Source of the DNA: Leisingera daeponensis DSM 23529
GTDB taxonomy: Bacteria > Pseudomonadota > Alphaproteobacteria > Rhodobacterales > Rhodobacteraceae
Assembly (NCBI RefSeq): GCF_000473145.1
Contig: NZ_KI421500.1
Span: forward strand, 2,009,725 to 2,073,724
DNA: 64,000 nt
Reading direction: 5' to 3'
Shown here: in pieces, positions 7,676 to 16,161 of the stretch
Position numbering within the stretch: the first letter of the stretch is position 1
Layout: each line of letters begins with the position of its first letter
Translations under genes and position numbers: made by a program
The notes under the pieces: model-generated
Told to the model about the DNA's origin: nothing
Databases searched by the model: none
Seen by the model: only the letters and a program-made list of their open reading frames with translations

Positions 7676-9106
7676 TTATGACCCAGCGGATGCAGCATTT
7701 CCCTTAGCAGGTGCAGAAAAATCACGGTTCCCGCCCGGCTGCGCGCCGTCCCGGGGCAACAGGTGGCGGATCGAATTGGCATAAAACACCAGCAAGTCGC
7801 GGCGGTCTTCGACCGGGGCGAACCGGCCGCCGGATTCGGCCACCAGCCCGCGGCGCTGCAGCTGCCGCAGGCCGCTGCCCGCCGCATAGGACAGATTCTC
7901 GCGGGGCATATGGGCATGCGCCAGCGGCATCGCCGCGATCAGACCTTCCAGCCGGTGCTCGATGGCGGCCCGGCTGAGGGCGCCGTGGCGCAATAGCACG
8001 GCGGCGATCAGCGGCACCGGCAGCACCGGAACAATGGCGCTGATCCGCTGCATCAGCTCACGCGCCAGCGGCTTGGTAATGTCGCCCTGCCGCCCGGCCC
8101 CGAAACCGGCGAGGCTCAGCGGGCGGCCGAAGTTCACCGCTGCATAGCCCGCGCGGCGGTGGCGCCCGGTCATCCACAGCCACAGCTGCCGCAGCAGCCG
8201 CAGCGCCACCAGCCCGATCCCGGCCCGGAACCGGCGCTCGCCCGCCTTGGCGGCAGAGGTCAGGATCCGGTCCTCCAGCACCCGGTCATAGTTCAGCGCC
8301 ACCGGAACAAAAACCACGTCGCGCCCGTCCGGGTCATACCCCTCGACGATGTACTTCAGCAGCCCCAGCCTGGGCGGTGCCAGGGCGCCGTCCAGGCTCA
8401 GGCCGCCCTCGGGGAACATCGCCTGGGTGGAACCGCCGCGGGTGGCGAGGCGCACATAGGCGGCCAGCACCTGGCGGTAGAGATCATTGCGCGAGCGGCG
8501 GCGGATGAAATAGGCGCCCATTGCCCGGATCAAGCGGCTGAGCGGCCAGACCCGCGCCCACTCCCCCACCGCATAAGACAGCGCAGAACGCTCCGCCGCC
8601 AGATAGGTGACCAGCACGTAATCCATGTTGGAGCGGTGGTTCATCACGAACACCACGGTGGATTTGGGGTCGATGGCGCGCAGCGCCTCCTCGTCCTGGT
8701 GGCCCAGCCGCACCCGGTAGACCGCGTTGGACAAAAGCCGGGCGGCGCGGATCGCCAGACCGAAATAGGCGAAGGCGGAGAAGCCGGGCACGATCTCGCG
8801 CGCATAGCGGCGGACCTGCTCAAACGCCACGTTTTCCGGGATGCCCTCCGCCGCGGCGTGATCCGCTGCCGCCTGCGCCACCTGCGGATCGTGGATCAGC
8901 CGCTGGATCATATCGTGGCGGCGGGCCAGCTTGAAAGGCTCGATCGGGCGTTCAAGACGCTTGTTCAGCCGCGCCACCGCGCGCTCCAGCCGCCGCCGGA
9001 AGAACCAGCGCACCGAGGGAAACAGGAAATGCGACGCGAAGGTCACCGCGGCGAAGGCCACGATCAGCACAAAAAGCCACAGCGGCAGTTCCACGGTTTG
9101 CGTCAT
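7676..9106 (-). CDS. PlsB-like glycerol-3-phosphate/lysophospholipid acyltransferase
   Basis: A 476-residue membrane-bound acyltransferase with an N-terminal hydrophobic anchor (about 8-28). The catalytic HxxxxD motif is in NHRSNMDYV (His157, Asp162), followed by AMGAYFIRRRSRNDLY and FPEGG (231-235). This block order is that of the GPAT/DHAPAT (PlsB) group rather than PlsC. E. coli PlsB is much longer (about 800 residues), so this is a short PlsB-like form common in alphaproteobacteria. Expected role: acylation of a glycerol phosphate in membrane lipid synthesis. A second acyltransferase gene begins 30 bp upstream in the same direction. Confidence 0.8.
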   Translation of the reverse strand: MTQTVELPLWLFVLIVAFAAVTFASHFLFPSVRWFFRRRLERAVARLNKRLERPIEPFKLARRHDMIQRLIHDPQVAQAAADHAAAEGIPENVAFEQVRRYAREIVPGFSAFAYFGLAIRAARLLSNAVYRVRLGHQDEEALRAIDPKSTVVFVMNHRSNMDYVLVTYLAAERSALSYAVGEWARVWPLSRLIRAMGAYFIRRRSRNDLYRQVLAAYVRLATRGGSTQAMFPEGGLSLDGALAPPRLGLLKYIVEGYDPDGRDVVFVPVALNYDRVLEDRILTSAAKAGERRFRAGIGLVALRLLRQLWLWMTGRHRRAGYAAVNFGRPLSLAGFGAGRQGDITKPLARELMQRISAIVPVLPVPLIAAVLLRHGALSRAAIEHRLEGLIAAMPLAHAHMPRENLSYAAGSGLRQLQRRGLVAESGGRFAPVEDRRDLLVFYANSIRHLLPRDGAQPGGNRDFSAPAKGNAASAGS

Positions 9107-9136
9107 CCCGCGAAGCCTTGCCCAAGCCTGCCCGGT

Positions 9137-10249
9137 TTACAAGCCCTTTGCCGCGGCTTCCGGCGCTGGCGCAAGCCGCACCGCGCGGCCGCGATCATCG
9201 CGGCGTTCAAGAAAGGACCGGACGGCCTGCTGCGCCGGCAGTTCGACCAGATGATGAACAGCGCTCGACAGCAGCAGAATGCCCCCCAGAACCAGGCCCG
9301 CGGCCAGCACAAAGACCCCGTCTGACAGCCCCGGCGGCAGCAGCGACAGCAGGGTCACCCCGATGTAATTGTGCAGCAGGTAAACCGGATAGCTGATCAC
9401 CCCCAGCGCCGCCAGCGGCCGCCACGCCAGCACGCTGGCCGCCCGCAGGCGCCAGGCACAGGCTGCAACCGCGAGGAAGATCAGGGCAAGGACGGCGGTC
9501 TCCCCCCAATCCTCTGCGCGGTAGAGGGCGACCGAGAAGCTCCAGAAGATCAGCGCCGCCTGCCGCTTGCCGCGCGCCCCGCCATAGACCGCGGCAAAGG
9601 TGATGCCCGCCGCGAACAGATGCGCATAGGCCAGGAACAGCGTCTCGATCACCACCTGCGGCACCAGCCCCGGAACCGCGAACTGGACCGCTGCAAACAG
9701 GGACTGCATCAGCAGCAGCACCAACGGCGCCACCGCCGCAAAGCGTCCGGCGGGCGCCAGCCAGCAAATCACCGCAGCCAGCAGGTAGAAGCGGATTTCA
9801 ATGGCGAGCGTCCAATACACCACATCGACGTAACCATCGAACCCCAAGGCGCTGTGCCAGAAGCGCTGCGACGTGAAGGTCCAGGAGGCGGCAAAGCCGC
9901 TGAGCCCGCCCTGCACTTCCCGGCTGAAACCGCTGTCAACGCTGTGGACAAAGGCAAACGTCAGGATCGAGCAAACCGCCAGGGCGGGCCACAGCCGCGC
10001 CAGACGCTTCAGCGCAAACCGCCAGGGCCCGGGCTGGCCGGCTAGCGACAGCGTGATGACAAAGCCGGAAATGACGAAAAACAGCGCGACACCAAGATCG
10101 CCGTATCTCGCCAAAGGCAGCAGCCCCGCGCCGTAGGGATAGTGCTGGGGGTACGCCTGAAAATAATGGTACAGCACAACTGCCAGCACGGCGACAGCGC
10201 GCAGACCGTCGAACTCGGCAAGGCGCCGCCCGGATAAAGTGTTCTTCAA
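9137..10249 (-). CDS. Acyltransferase 3 family (OafA/YrhL-like) membrane protein
   Basis: A 370-residue polytopic protein with the Acyl_transf_3 opening: FDGLRAVAVLAVVLYHY (residues 13-29, with the conserved His28) and LFFVISGFVIT near residue 60. About ten hydrophobic segments follow. Family members transfer acetyl, succinyl or other acyl groups to sugars of lipopolysaccharide, exopolysaccharide or periplasmic glucans; the acceptor here is unknown. It lies upstream of the PlsB-like gene (30 bp gap, same strand) and is divergent from ecm across 210 bp. Confidence 0.82.
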   Translation of the reverse strand: MKNTLSGRRLAEFDGLRAVAVLAVVLYHYFQAYPQHYPYGAGLLPLARYGDLGVALFFVISGFVITLSLAGQPGPWRFALKRLARLWPALAVCSILTFAFVHSVDSGFSREVQGGLSGFAASWTFTSQRFWHSALGFDGYVDVVYWTLAIEIRFYLLAAVICWLAPAGRFAAVAPLVLLLMQSLFAAVQFAVPGLVPQVVIETLFLAYAHLFAAGITFAAVYGGARGKRQAALIFWSFSVALYRAEDWGETAVLALIFLAVAACAWRLRAASVLAWRPLAALGVISYPVYLLHNYIGVTLLSLLPPGLSDGVFVLAAGLVLGGILLLSSAVHHLVELPAQQAVRSFLERRDDRGRAVRLAPAPEAAAKGL

Positions 10250-10381
10250 AGCCGTAATCTTCTAAAAATCGATTCAACTTATAAGACCCTAGTCCGCATC
10301 CAGCTCTATCTCAACCGCACCGTTCCTGATGGTTAACCGCGGAACTGGGCATCAGCCCTGCGAATGCCGCAACGCAGCGAA

Positions 10382-10410
10382 TTGACACGGGTTGAAAATT
10401 GCAGTTTACA
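10382..10410 (+). promoter_or_regulatory. Sigma70-like promoter of ecm
   Basis: TTGACA (10382-10387) and TTTACA (10405-10410) are separated by exactly 17 bp, giving a predicted start near 10417, about 43 nt before the ecm ATG. The -35 element matches the consensus perfectly. It is the best promoter match I noticed in the window. Confidence 0.55.
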
Positions 10411-10459
10411 TCAGCGTGACGAAATAAAATTACCGACACTCTGACTCGCGAGGCCCGAC

Positions 10460-12427
10460 ATGCCGCAGATGCAAAAAGACCGCCCCTGGCTGATCCGCAC
10501 CTACGCCGGCCACTCCACGGCCAAGGCGTCCAACGCGCTTTACCGCGCCAACCTGGCGAAAGGGCAGACCGGGCTTTCGGTCGCCTTCGACCTGCCGACC
10601 CAGACCGGTTATGACAGCGACCACGTGCTGGCGCGCGGCGAAGTGGGCAAGGTCGGCGTGCCGGTCTGCCACCTGGGCGACATGCGGGCGCTGTTCGACC
10701 AGATCCCGCTGGAGCAGATGAACACCTCGATGACCATCAACGCAACAGCGCCGTGGCTCTTGGCGCTGTATATCGCGGTGGCCGAGGAACAGGGCGCCGA
10801 TGTGTCCAAGCTGCAGGGCACGGTGCAAAACGACCTGATCAAGGAATACCTCAGCCGCGGCACCTATGTCTGCCCGCCCAAGCCCAGCCTCAAGATGATC
10901 GCGGATGTGGCGGAGTACTGCTACACCAACGTGCCCAAGTGGAACCCGATGAACGTGTGTTCCTACCACCTGCAGGAAGCCGGCGCGACGCCGGAGCAGG
11001 AGCTGGCCTTTGCCCTGGCAACCGCGCAGGCGGTGCTGGATGAGCTGAAACCGCGCATTGCACCGGAAGATTTCCCGGCCATGGTCGGGCGCATCTCCTT
11101 CTTCGTGAACGCGGGCATCCGGTTCGTGACCGAGATGTGCAAGATGCGCGCCTTTGTTGACCTGTGGGACGAGATCTGCCGCGACCGCTATGGCGTGGAG
11201 GATCCCAAGTTCCGCCGTTTCCGCTATGGCGTTCAGGTGAACTCGCTGGGCCTGACGGAGCAGCAGCCGGAAAATAACGTCTACCGTATTCTGATCGAGA
11301 TGCTGGCAGTGACGCTGTCCAAGAAAGCCCGCGCCCGCGCGGTGCAGCTGCCCGCCTGGAACGAGGCGCTTGGCCTGCCCCGTCCGTGGGACCAGCAATG
11401 GTCGATGCGGATGCAGCAGATCCTGGCCTATGAGACCGACCTTTTGGAATACGGCGACCTGTTCGACGGAAATCCGGCGGTCGATGCCAAGGTCGAGGAA
11501 CTGAAGGAAGGCGCCCGCGCCGAGCTTGCCAACCTTGAATCGATGGGCGGCGCTGTCGCCTCGATCGAATACATGAAGGGCCGGCTGGTCGATTCCAATG
11601 CGGAACGCCTGAACCGGATCGAGAAGAACGAGACCATCGTGGTGGGCGTCAACAAGTGGACCGAGGGCGAGCCCTCGCCGCTGCAGACCGAGGACGGCGG
11701 CATCATGGTCGTCGACCCGGCGGTGGAGCAGGAGCAGATCGAACGGCTGAACGCCTGGCGCGGTGAGCGCGACAATGACGCGGTGCAATCGGCCCTGGCC
11801 GCGCTGCGCGCCGCGGCGCAGAGCGGCACAAATGTCATGGAACCGTCGATCGCCGCGGCCAAGGCCGGCGTCACCACCGGCGAATGGGCCGAGGAAATGC
11901 GCAAGGTTTACGGCACTTACCGCGGCCCGACCGGCGTGTCGGCCTCGATGTCGAACAAAACCGAGGGTCTGGACGAGCTGCGCGATGCGGTCAACGCGGT
12001 CAGCGACGTGCTGGGCCGACGGATCAAGTTCGTGGTCGGCAAGCCGGGCCTCGACGGCCATTCCAACGGCGCCGAGCAAATCGCCTTCCGCGCCCGCGAC
12101 TGCGGCATGGACATCACCTATGACGGCATCCGCATGACCCCGGCGGAACTGGTGGAAGCGGCGCAAAAGGATGACGCCCATGTGGTGGGCCTGTCGATCC
12201 TGTCGGGAAGCCACCTGCCGCTGGTCGAAGAAATGATGCAGCGGATGCGCGACGCCGGTTTGGCGCATATCCCGGTGGTCGTCGGCGGCATCATCCCGGA
12301 GGAGGACGCGCAAAAGCTGAAGGCCATGGGCGTGGCTCGCGTCTATACACCCAAGGATTTCGAGCTCAATTCAATTATGAGCGACATTGTGGACCTGGCA
12401 AGGCCACCGGAAATTGCAGTGAATTGA
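10460..12427 (+). CDS. ecm: Ethylmalonyl-CoA mutase (MeaA homologue)
   Basis: A 655-residue coenzyme-B12-dependent mutase that converts (2R)-ethylmalonyl-CoA to methylsuccinyl-CoA. The N-terminal part is the substrate barrel typical of acyl-CoA mutases; the C-terminal B12-binding domain carries the signature DxHxxG as LDGHSNG (about residues 531-537), with downstream LSILSGSH. A single polypeptide of this length fits Ecm/MeaA better than the longer methylmalonyl-CoA mutase subunit. The product of ccr (6.3 kb) feeds this enzyme after epimerisation; the epimerase and methylsuccinyl-CoA dehydrogenase genes are not in the window. The start is supported by GAGG 8 nt upstream. Confidence 0.95.
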   Translation: MPQMQKDRPWLIRTYAGHSTAKASNALYRANLAKGQTGLSVAFDLPTQTGYDSDHVLARGEVGKVGVPVCHLGDMRALFDQIPLEQMNTSMTINATAPWLLALYIAVAEEQGADVSKLQGTVQNDLIKEYLSRGTYVCPPKPSLKMIADVAEYCYTNVPKWNPMNVCSYHLQEAGATPEQELAFALATAQAVLDELKPRIAPEDFPAMVGRISFFVNAGIRFVTEMCKMRAFVDLWDEICRDRYGVEDPKFRRFRYGVQVNSLGLTEQQPENNVYRILIEMLAVTLSKKARARAVQLPAWNEALGLPRPWDQQWSMRMQQILAYETDLLEYGDLFDGNPAVDAKVEELKEGARAELANLESMGGAVASIEYMKGRLVDSNAERLNRIEKNETIVVGVNKWTEGEPSPLQTEDGGIMVVDPAVEQEQIERLNAWRGERDNDAVQSALAALRAAAQSGTNVMEPSIAAAKAGVTTGEWAEEMRKVYGTYRGPTGVSASMSNKTEGLDELRDAVNAVSDVLGRRIKFVVGKPGLDGHSNGAEQIAFRARDCGMDITYDGIRMTPAELVEAAQKDDAHVVGLSILSGSHLPLVEEMMQRMRDAGLAHIPVVVGGIIPEEDAQKLKAMGVARVYTPKDFELNSIMSDIVDLARPPEIAVN

Positions 12428-12498
12428 CTTTTTACCGGCAGTTTTCTGCAAACCGATAAAAAAGATGCTGAAACGCGTCTGGTATTCAGTCCATAAGG

Positions 12499-12529
12499 AA
12501 TGACATGCCGGTTTTTCCGGTGTGTCATT
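12499..12529 (+). promoter_or_regulatory. 13-bp hairpin between ecm and the H-NS-type gene
   Basis: AATGACATGCCGG (12499-12511) and CCGGTGTGTCATT (12517-12529) pair around a TTTTT loop; all pairs are Watson-Crick except two G-U. It ends 18 nt before the H-NS-type ATG and is followed by TTTATATA. It could end ecm transcription or act in the leader of the next gene. Confidence 0.5.
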
Positions 12530-12547
12530 TTATATATGGAGTTCAGA

Positions 12548-12865
12548 ATGACCCTCGACCTTTCGGCAATGAGCAGAAAAGAGCTTCTGCAGCTTCGCAG
12601 TAATGTTGAAAAAGCACTGCAGGATGCGGAACTGCGCGAACGCCAGGAAGCCTTGAAAGCCGCCGAGGAGGCTGCCGCAAAATACGGTTTCTCGCTGGAC
12701 GAGATCGCCACCGCGTCGCGCCAGGGCGCAAAAAAGGCCAAGGCCGCTCCGAAATACCGCAACCCGGAAAATCCGGAAGAAACCTGGACCGGGCGCGGCC
12801 GCAAACCGCATTGGGTCCATGCCGCGCTGACCGCGGGCAAGGATATTTCCGATCTGGAAATCTGA
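12548..12865 (+). CDS. H-NS family nucleoid-associated protein
   Basis: A 105-residue H-NS-like protein of the alphaproteobacterial HvrA/Spb type. The N-terminal half (residues 5-48) is a charged helix suited to oligomerisation. A basic linker follows, then the C-terminal DNA-binding motif TWTGRGRKPHWV (79-90) containing the minor-groove-binding core GRGRKP. I place the start at MTLDLSAM, preceded by TGGAG 8 nt upstream. Such proteins bind AT-rich DNA and silence or modulate transcription. It lies between ecm and deoD on the same strand, 18 bp before deoD, so it may be co-transcribed with the latter. Confidence 0.88.
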   Translation: MTLDLSAMSRKELLQLRSNVEKALQDAELRERQEALKAAEEAAAKYGFSLDEIATASRQGAKKAKAAPKYRNPENPEETWTGRGRKPHWVHAALTAGKDISDLEI

Positions 12866-12883
12866 TCTGTCTGGAGCTGAGCG

Positions 12884-13588
12884 ATGACCATTCACATCGG
12901 CGCCGCCAAGGGCGATATTGCAGAAACCGTGCTGATGCCCGGCGACCCCTACCGGGCGAAATGGGCGGCTGAGACGTTTCTGGAAGATGCCAAACTGGTC
13001 AATGAAGTGCGCGGCATGCTGGGCTATACCGGCACGTGGAAGGGGCACCGGGTGAGCATTCAGGGCAGCGGCATGGGGATGCCCTCGCTGTCGATTTATG
13101 CCAACGAACTGATCCGGGACTATGGCGCCAAGACGCTGATCCGCATCGGCTCTTGCGGCGGCATGCAGGAGAAGGTCAAGGTGCGGGACGTGATCCTGGC
13201 GATGACCGCCACCACCCTCAACAGCCCGTCCAGCGGTATCTTCCGGGAGCTGAACTTCGCCCCCTGCGCCGACTGGGGCCTGTTGCAGGCGGCGGCCCAG
13301 GCCGCATCCAAACGCGGCGCGGCGACCCATATCGGCGGCATCTACTCCTCGGATGTGTTCTATGACGAACGCCCCGACCTGAACGAGCAGATGGTGCGCC
13401 ACGGCATTCTCGGCGTGGAGATGGAAGCGGCAGAGCTTTACACGCTGGCGGCCCGCCACGGCTGCCGGGCGCTGGCGGTGCTGACCGTGTCCGATCATCT
13501 GGGCACCGGCGAGGCGCTGCCCTCCGATCAGCGCGAGCGCAGCTTTGGCGACATGGTGGAAATTGCCCTGGAGGCCGCGTTCAGCTGA
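12884..13588 (+). CDS. deoD: Purine-nucleoside phosphorylase, DeoD type
   Basis: A 234-residue hexameric-type purine-nucleoside phosphorylase that splits purine (deoxy)ribonucleosides with phosphate. Visible signature parts: the phosphate-site MPGDPYRA near the N-terminus (residues 18-25), [14 protein letters not shown], the nucleoside-site EMEAAELY, and SDHLGTGE near the C-terminus with the catalytic Asp. Length equals E. coli DeoD closely. It starts 18 bp after the H-NS-type gene and ends at a clear terminator. Confidence 0.93.
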   Translation: MTIHIGAAKGDIAETVLMPGDPYRAKWAAETFLEDAKLVNEVRGMLGYTGTWKGHRVSIQGSGMGMPSLSIYANELIRDYGAKTLIRIGSCGGMQEKVKVRDVILAMTATTLNSPSSGIFRELNFAPCADWGLLQAAAQAASKRGAATHIGGIYSSDVFYDERPDLNEQMVRHGILGVEMEAAELYTLAARHGCRALAVLTVSDHLGTGEALPSDQRERSFGDMVEIALEAAFS

Positions 13589-13611
13589 AAGTTTTCATTT
13601 TGACAATCAGT

Positions 13612-13642
13612 AAGGGCAGCGGCTTTCGCCCTGCCCTTTTTT
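13612..13642 (+). terminator. Rho-independent terminator of deoD
   Basis: AAGGGCAG (13612-13619) pairs with CTGCCCTT (13631-13638) and runs into TTTTTT (13637-13642), 23 bp after the deoD stop. The rest of the gap to 13794 shows no gene. Confidence 0.85.
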
Positions 13643-13794
13643 CCTGCCTGAAAGGCCCTGCTTCATTTCACGCGCGGTGAAAATGCGGCGCTAATGGCGT
13701 TCTCACTCAGGCCAATTAAATGACCTGCCTGCTTCCATGCAGATATTGCGCCATTATTGTCCACTTGCCGGATATCCAAACCATTATTGCCGGC

Positions 13795-14652
13795 TCAGCC
13801 AAGTCCATGGCTGCGGTCATAGCCATTTCGCGGCGGGCTTTTCCAATCGCCAAGAGCACCTTTGGCCGGGGCAAAAATTTCGACCAGCAGCGGATAGCAA
13901 GCCGCCGTATCGCTGGAATGCTCCGCCGAGCAATCCCCGCCCGGGCAGGCACTGAGCGCGCCCAGCAGGCTGATTTCGGCAAAGAACTCCAGATAATCGC
14001 CGGGGCGCACCGGGCTCGCTTTCATGAAGTACTGGCCGGTATCGCGGGTAAAGCCGGTGCACATGAAGACATTCAGCACATCATGCACATGCGGCTCCGC
14101 CTCCGCCAGCGGCAGCCCCAGGTGGCCCGCCAGCGCCCTTGTCAGGTTGGAATGGCAGCAGTGATGGTACTGGCTGCCCGCCAGCAGGTTGCCGGTGTAG
14201 GGGTCGCAGCGGGTGCCGATCACGTCATGCACGGAGCCGCCGTACGGGTCGATGCCGTACCAGCCCAGCGTGTCTTCCGTGATGGTTGCCATCGGGCGCA
14301 GATGCGGAAAGCTGGTCCACATCCGTTCTCCGGCGGTGAGATGGGTGCCGTGCAGGGCGCGGGTCTTGCCGGAGTAGAACCGCTCGCTGAGGTCGGCCCT
14401 GTTCCACAGGTTCAGATCGCCCACCTGCGGCCCCTCCACCGAACTGATCCGGAAGAAATGCCCGGCGGGCACCTCGAAACAGGCGGCATCGCGGGGCTGC
14501 ACCAGCACCTCCCCGGTTTTCACCGCCGCTTGCCGCGCTTGCCGGTACAGCGGCAGATCCGGGACCGGCAGGGTGTCGTTAGGGTAGCAGATCACCGGCT
14601 CGACCGCGCGGCGGGCGTCCGCATCGGCGGGGGTTTCGGGGGCAATAGTCAT
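13795..14652 (-). CDS. DUF1989 (urea carboxylase-associated type) protein
   Basis: A 285-residue protein of the DUF1989 family, seen elsewhere beside urea/guanidine carboxylase or aminomethyl-transferase-like genes. It is rich in His and Cys in its second half (PYTGNLLAGSQYHHCCHSN, then FMCTGFT), which suggests metal binding. I start it at MTIAPE, preceded by GAGAAGG at good spacing; a longer N-terminus lacks this. It is downstream of the ornithine decarboxylase gene on the same strand (102 bp with a hairpin between). A link to ornithine or urea nitrogen metabolism is inference from context. Confidence 0.75.
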   Translation of the reverse strand: MTIAPETPADADARRAVEPVICYPNDTLPVPDLPLYRQARQAAVKTGEVLVQPRDAACFEVPAGHFFRISSVEGPQVGDLNLWNRADLSERFYSGKTRALHGTHLTAGERMWTSFPHLRPMATITEDTLGWYGIDPYGGSVHDVIGTRCDPYTGNLLAGSQYHHCCHSNLTRALAGHLGLPLAEAEPHVHDVLNVFMCTGFTRDTGQYFMKASPVRPGDYLEFFAEISLLGALSACPGGDCSAEHSSDTAACYPLLVEIFAPAKGALGDWKSPPRNGYDRSHGLG

Positions 14653-14693
14653 GGGGCAAACCTTCTCGTCCGTTTGCCACATCAAGACGGCAA

Positions 14694-14720
14694 CGCCGCA
14701 GGGTTTCAAGCCCTGCGGCG
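14694..14720 (-). terminator. Strong hairpin after the ornithine decarboxylase gene
   Basis: CGCCGCAGGG (14694-14703) and CCCTGCGGCG (14711-14720) form a perfect 10-bp stem with a 7-nt loop, 34 bp after the decarboxylase stop. No T-run follows on the minus strand, so it may only attenuate or protect the 3' end. Confidence 0.45.
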
Positions 14721-14754
14721 GCCGGAACAGATCACAAACGCCGGAAGGCGGAGG

Positions 14755-15924
14755 TCAGATCACCACCACGTCCAGCGGCGGGAAGCCGTTGAAGCCCACC
14801 GAGGCATAGGTCGACGTGTAGGCGCCGCAGGAATGGATCACCACGCGGTCGCCGGCCTTCAGGCCCAGCGGCAGCTGCACCAGCTGCTTTTCATACAGCA
14901 CATCGGCGCTGTCGCAGGAGGGGCCTGCCAGCACGCAGGGGCCAGTCGGCTCGTGCTCGCGGCTGGTGGTGATCTGGTAGCGGATTGCCTCGTCCATGGT
15001 TTCGGCCAGGCCGGAGAACTTGCCGATGTCCAGATAGACCCAGCGGAACATGTCGTCGGCATGTTTGCGGGAGACCAGCAGCACCTCGGCCGCAATCGCG
15101 CCGGCTTCTGCCACCAGGCCGCGGCCCGGCTCTGCCATCACCTCAGCGGCGTCGGGGAAGCGGGCATCGACCTGCTCCATCACCGCGCGGGCATAATCCT
15201 CGGCGCCCATCACCTCGGTCTTGTAGGAGGCCGGGAAGCCGCCGCCGATGTTCACCAGCTTCAGGTCATGGCCGGCCGCGCGGCCCGCGGTCCAGACCTC
15301 TGCCACCTGATCCAGCACCGGCGCCCACATCAGCGGATCGCGGGTTTGCGAGCCGACGTGGAACGACAGGCCATGCACGGTGAGGCCAAGGCCCGCGGCG
15401 GCGTCCATCAGGCTCAGCGCCATCGAAGCAGACGATCCGAACTTGCGGCTGAGCGGCCAGTCGGCGCCAGACGCTTCGACGATCACCCGCAGGCAGACAT
15501 GCGCGCCGGGCGCGAATTCGGCCAGCTTCTCCAGCTCTTCCTGGGCGTCGGCAGCAAAATGGGTGATGCCGATACCATGGGCAAAGGCAATGTCGGCGGG
15601 CCGTTTGATGGTGTTGCCGAAGGTGATCTGCTCAGCGCGCGCGCCGGCGGCCAGGCACATCTCGATCTCGGCGCGGCTGGCCGCGTCGAAATTGGAGCCA
15701 AGGCGCACCAGGGTTTCCAGCACTTCCGGCGCCGGGTTGGCCTTCACAGCATAGTGGATGCGCGCGCGGCCCAGGCCGCGGTCCAGCGCCTGGTACTGGC
15801 GGGCAACTGCCTGGCTGTCGATGACCAGAGTCGGCCGGTCGAAGCGGTTTTGCGCGATGTGCTGCAGGTGACGGGATACAGATACGGAATCGCGAGCAGT
15901 CTGCCCGGCTACGTGTACGTTCAT
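14755..15924 (-). CDS. Ornithine (lysine/ornithine) decarboxylase, fold type III PLP
   Basis: A 389-residue alanine-racemase-fold decarboxylase that makes putrescine from ornithine. The PLP lysine is in YAVKANP (Lys61); SFHVGSQTRDP, GGGFP, EPGRGLVAEAG and GPSCDSADVL (Cys337, active site from the other subunit) follow in the order of eukaryotic-type ODC. Some alphaproteobacterial members also accept lysine. The start is MNVHV, with TTGGAG 6 nt upstream; other Met codons 2 and 4 positions earlier fit the Shine-Dalgarno less well. A leader ORF and stem-loop precede it, suggesting polyamine or ornithine control. It is distinct from lysA at 46 kb. Confidence 0.92.
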   Translation of the reverse strand: MNVHVAGQTARDSVSVSRHLQHIAQNRFDRPTLVIDSQAVARQYQALDRGLGRARIHYAVKANPAPEVLETLVRLGSNFDAASRAEIEMCLAAGARAEQITFGNTIKRPADIAFAHGIGITHFAADAQEELEKLAEFAPGAHVCLRVIVEASGADWPLSRKFGSSASMALSLMDAAAGLGLTVHGLSFHVGSQTRDPLMWAPVLDQVAEVWTAGRAAGHDLKLVNIGGGFPASYKTEVMGAEDYARAVMEQVDARFPDAAEVMAEPGRGLVAEAGAIAAEVLLVSRKHADDMFRWVYLDIGKFSGLAETMDEAIRYQITTSREHEPTGPCVLAGPSCDSADVLYEKQLVQLPLGLKAGDRVVIHSCGAYTSTYASVGFNGFPPLDVVVI

Positions 15925-15964
15925 GGTCATCTCCAAAAGACCCGGCCCAATACGGCCGCTGAGT

Positions 15965-16084
15965 TCAGTCAGAGACGTTACCGTCGCTACGTAACCTTAG
16001 GGGAGTAAAACCCCTTTCGACAGAGGCGCGTGCGTTGGCGTCTTGCCCGCCCATATCGGGCAAAGAGATGAGTCTTTCAAGCAT
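15965..16084 (-). CDS. Leader ORF (39 aa) upstream of ornithine decarboxylase
   Basis: A 39-codon frame ending 40 nt before the decarboxylase ATG. Its last third (GFTPLRLRSDGNVSD) uses codons rare in this GC-rich genome: CTA, AGG, TTA and CGT occur in close succession exactly where the RNA folds into a stem-loop. The pattern is that of a translational attenuator, or of an RNA whose bases, rather than peptide, are conserved. An RNA motif named speF was described upstream of ornithine decarboxylase genes in alphaproteobacteria; this region is the natural candidate. The start codon choice (16084) is uncertain because an in-frame extension exists. Whether the peptide is made is unknown. Confidence 0.5.
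   Translation of the reverse strand: MLERLISLPDMGGQDANARASVERGFTPLRLRSDGNVSD
15977..15995 (-). promoter_or_regulatory. Stem-loop in the ornithine decarboxylase leader
   Basis: On the minus strand GTTACGT-AGCG-ACGGTAAC folds into a 7-bp stem with one bulged G and a 4-nt loop. It lies over the end of the leader ORF. A second CGGCC-GTATTG-GGCCG hairpin followed by GGTCTTTT lies just before the decarboxylase Shine-Dalgarno (about 15937-15955), resembling a weak terminator. Likely an attenuation or riboregulator region of the speF type. Confidence 0.5.
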
Positions 16085-16161
16085 TATTTTTTGCCGGTCT
16101 GCTATGCGCGGACCGAAGGGCTCCCGCCTGCTCCGCCGCCTTCTGAAAAGGCGCCCCGCAG

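Noticed and set aside
10430-12313. A 627-codon minus-strand frame opposite ecm
   Set aside because: Mirror of a strongly coding ecm sequence with the B12-binding motif on the plus strand.
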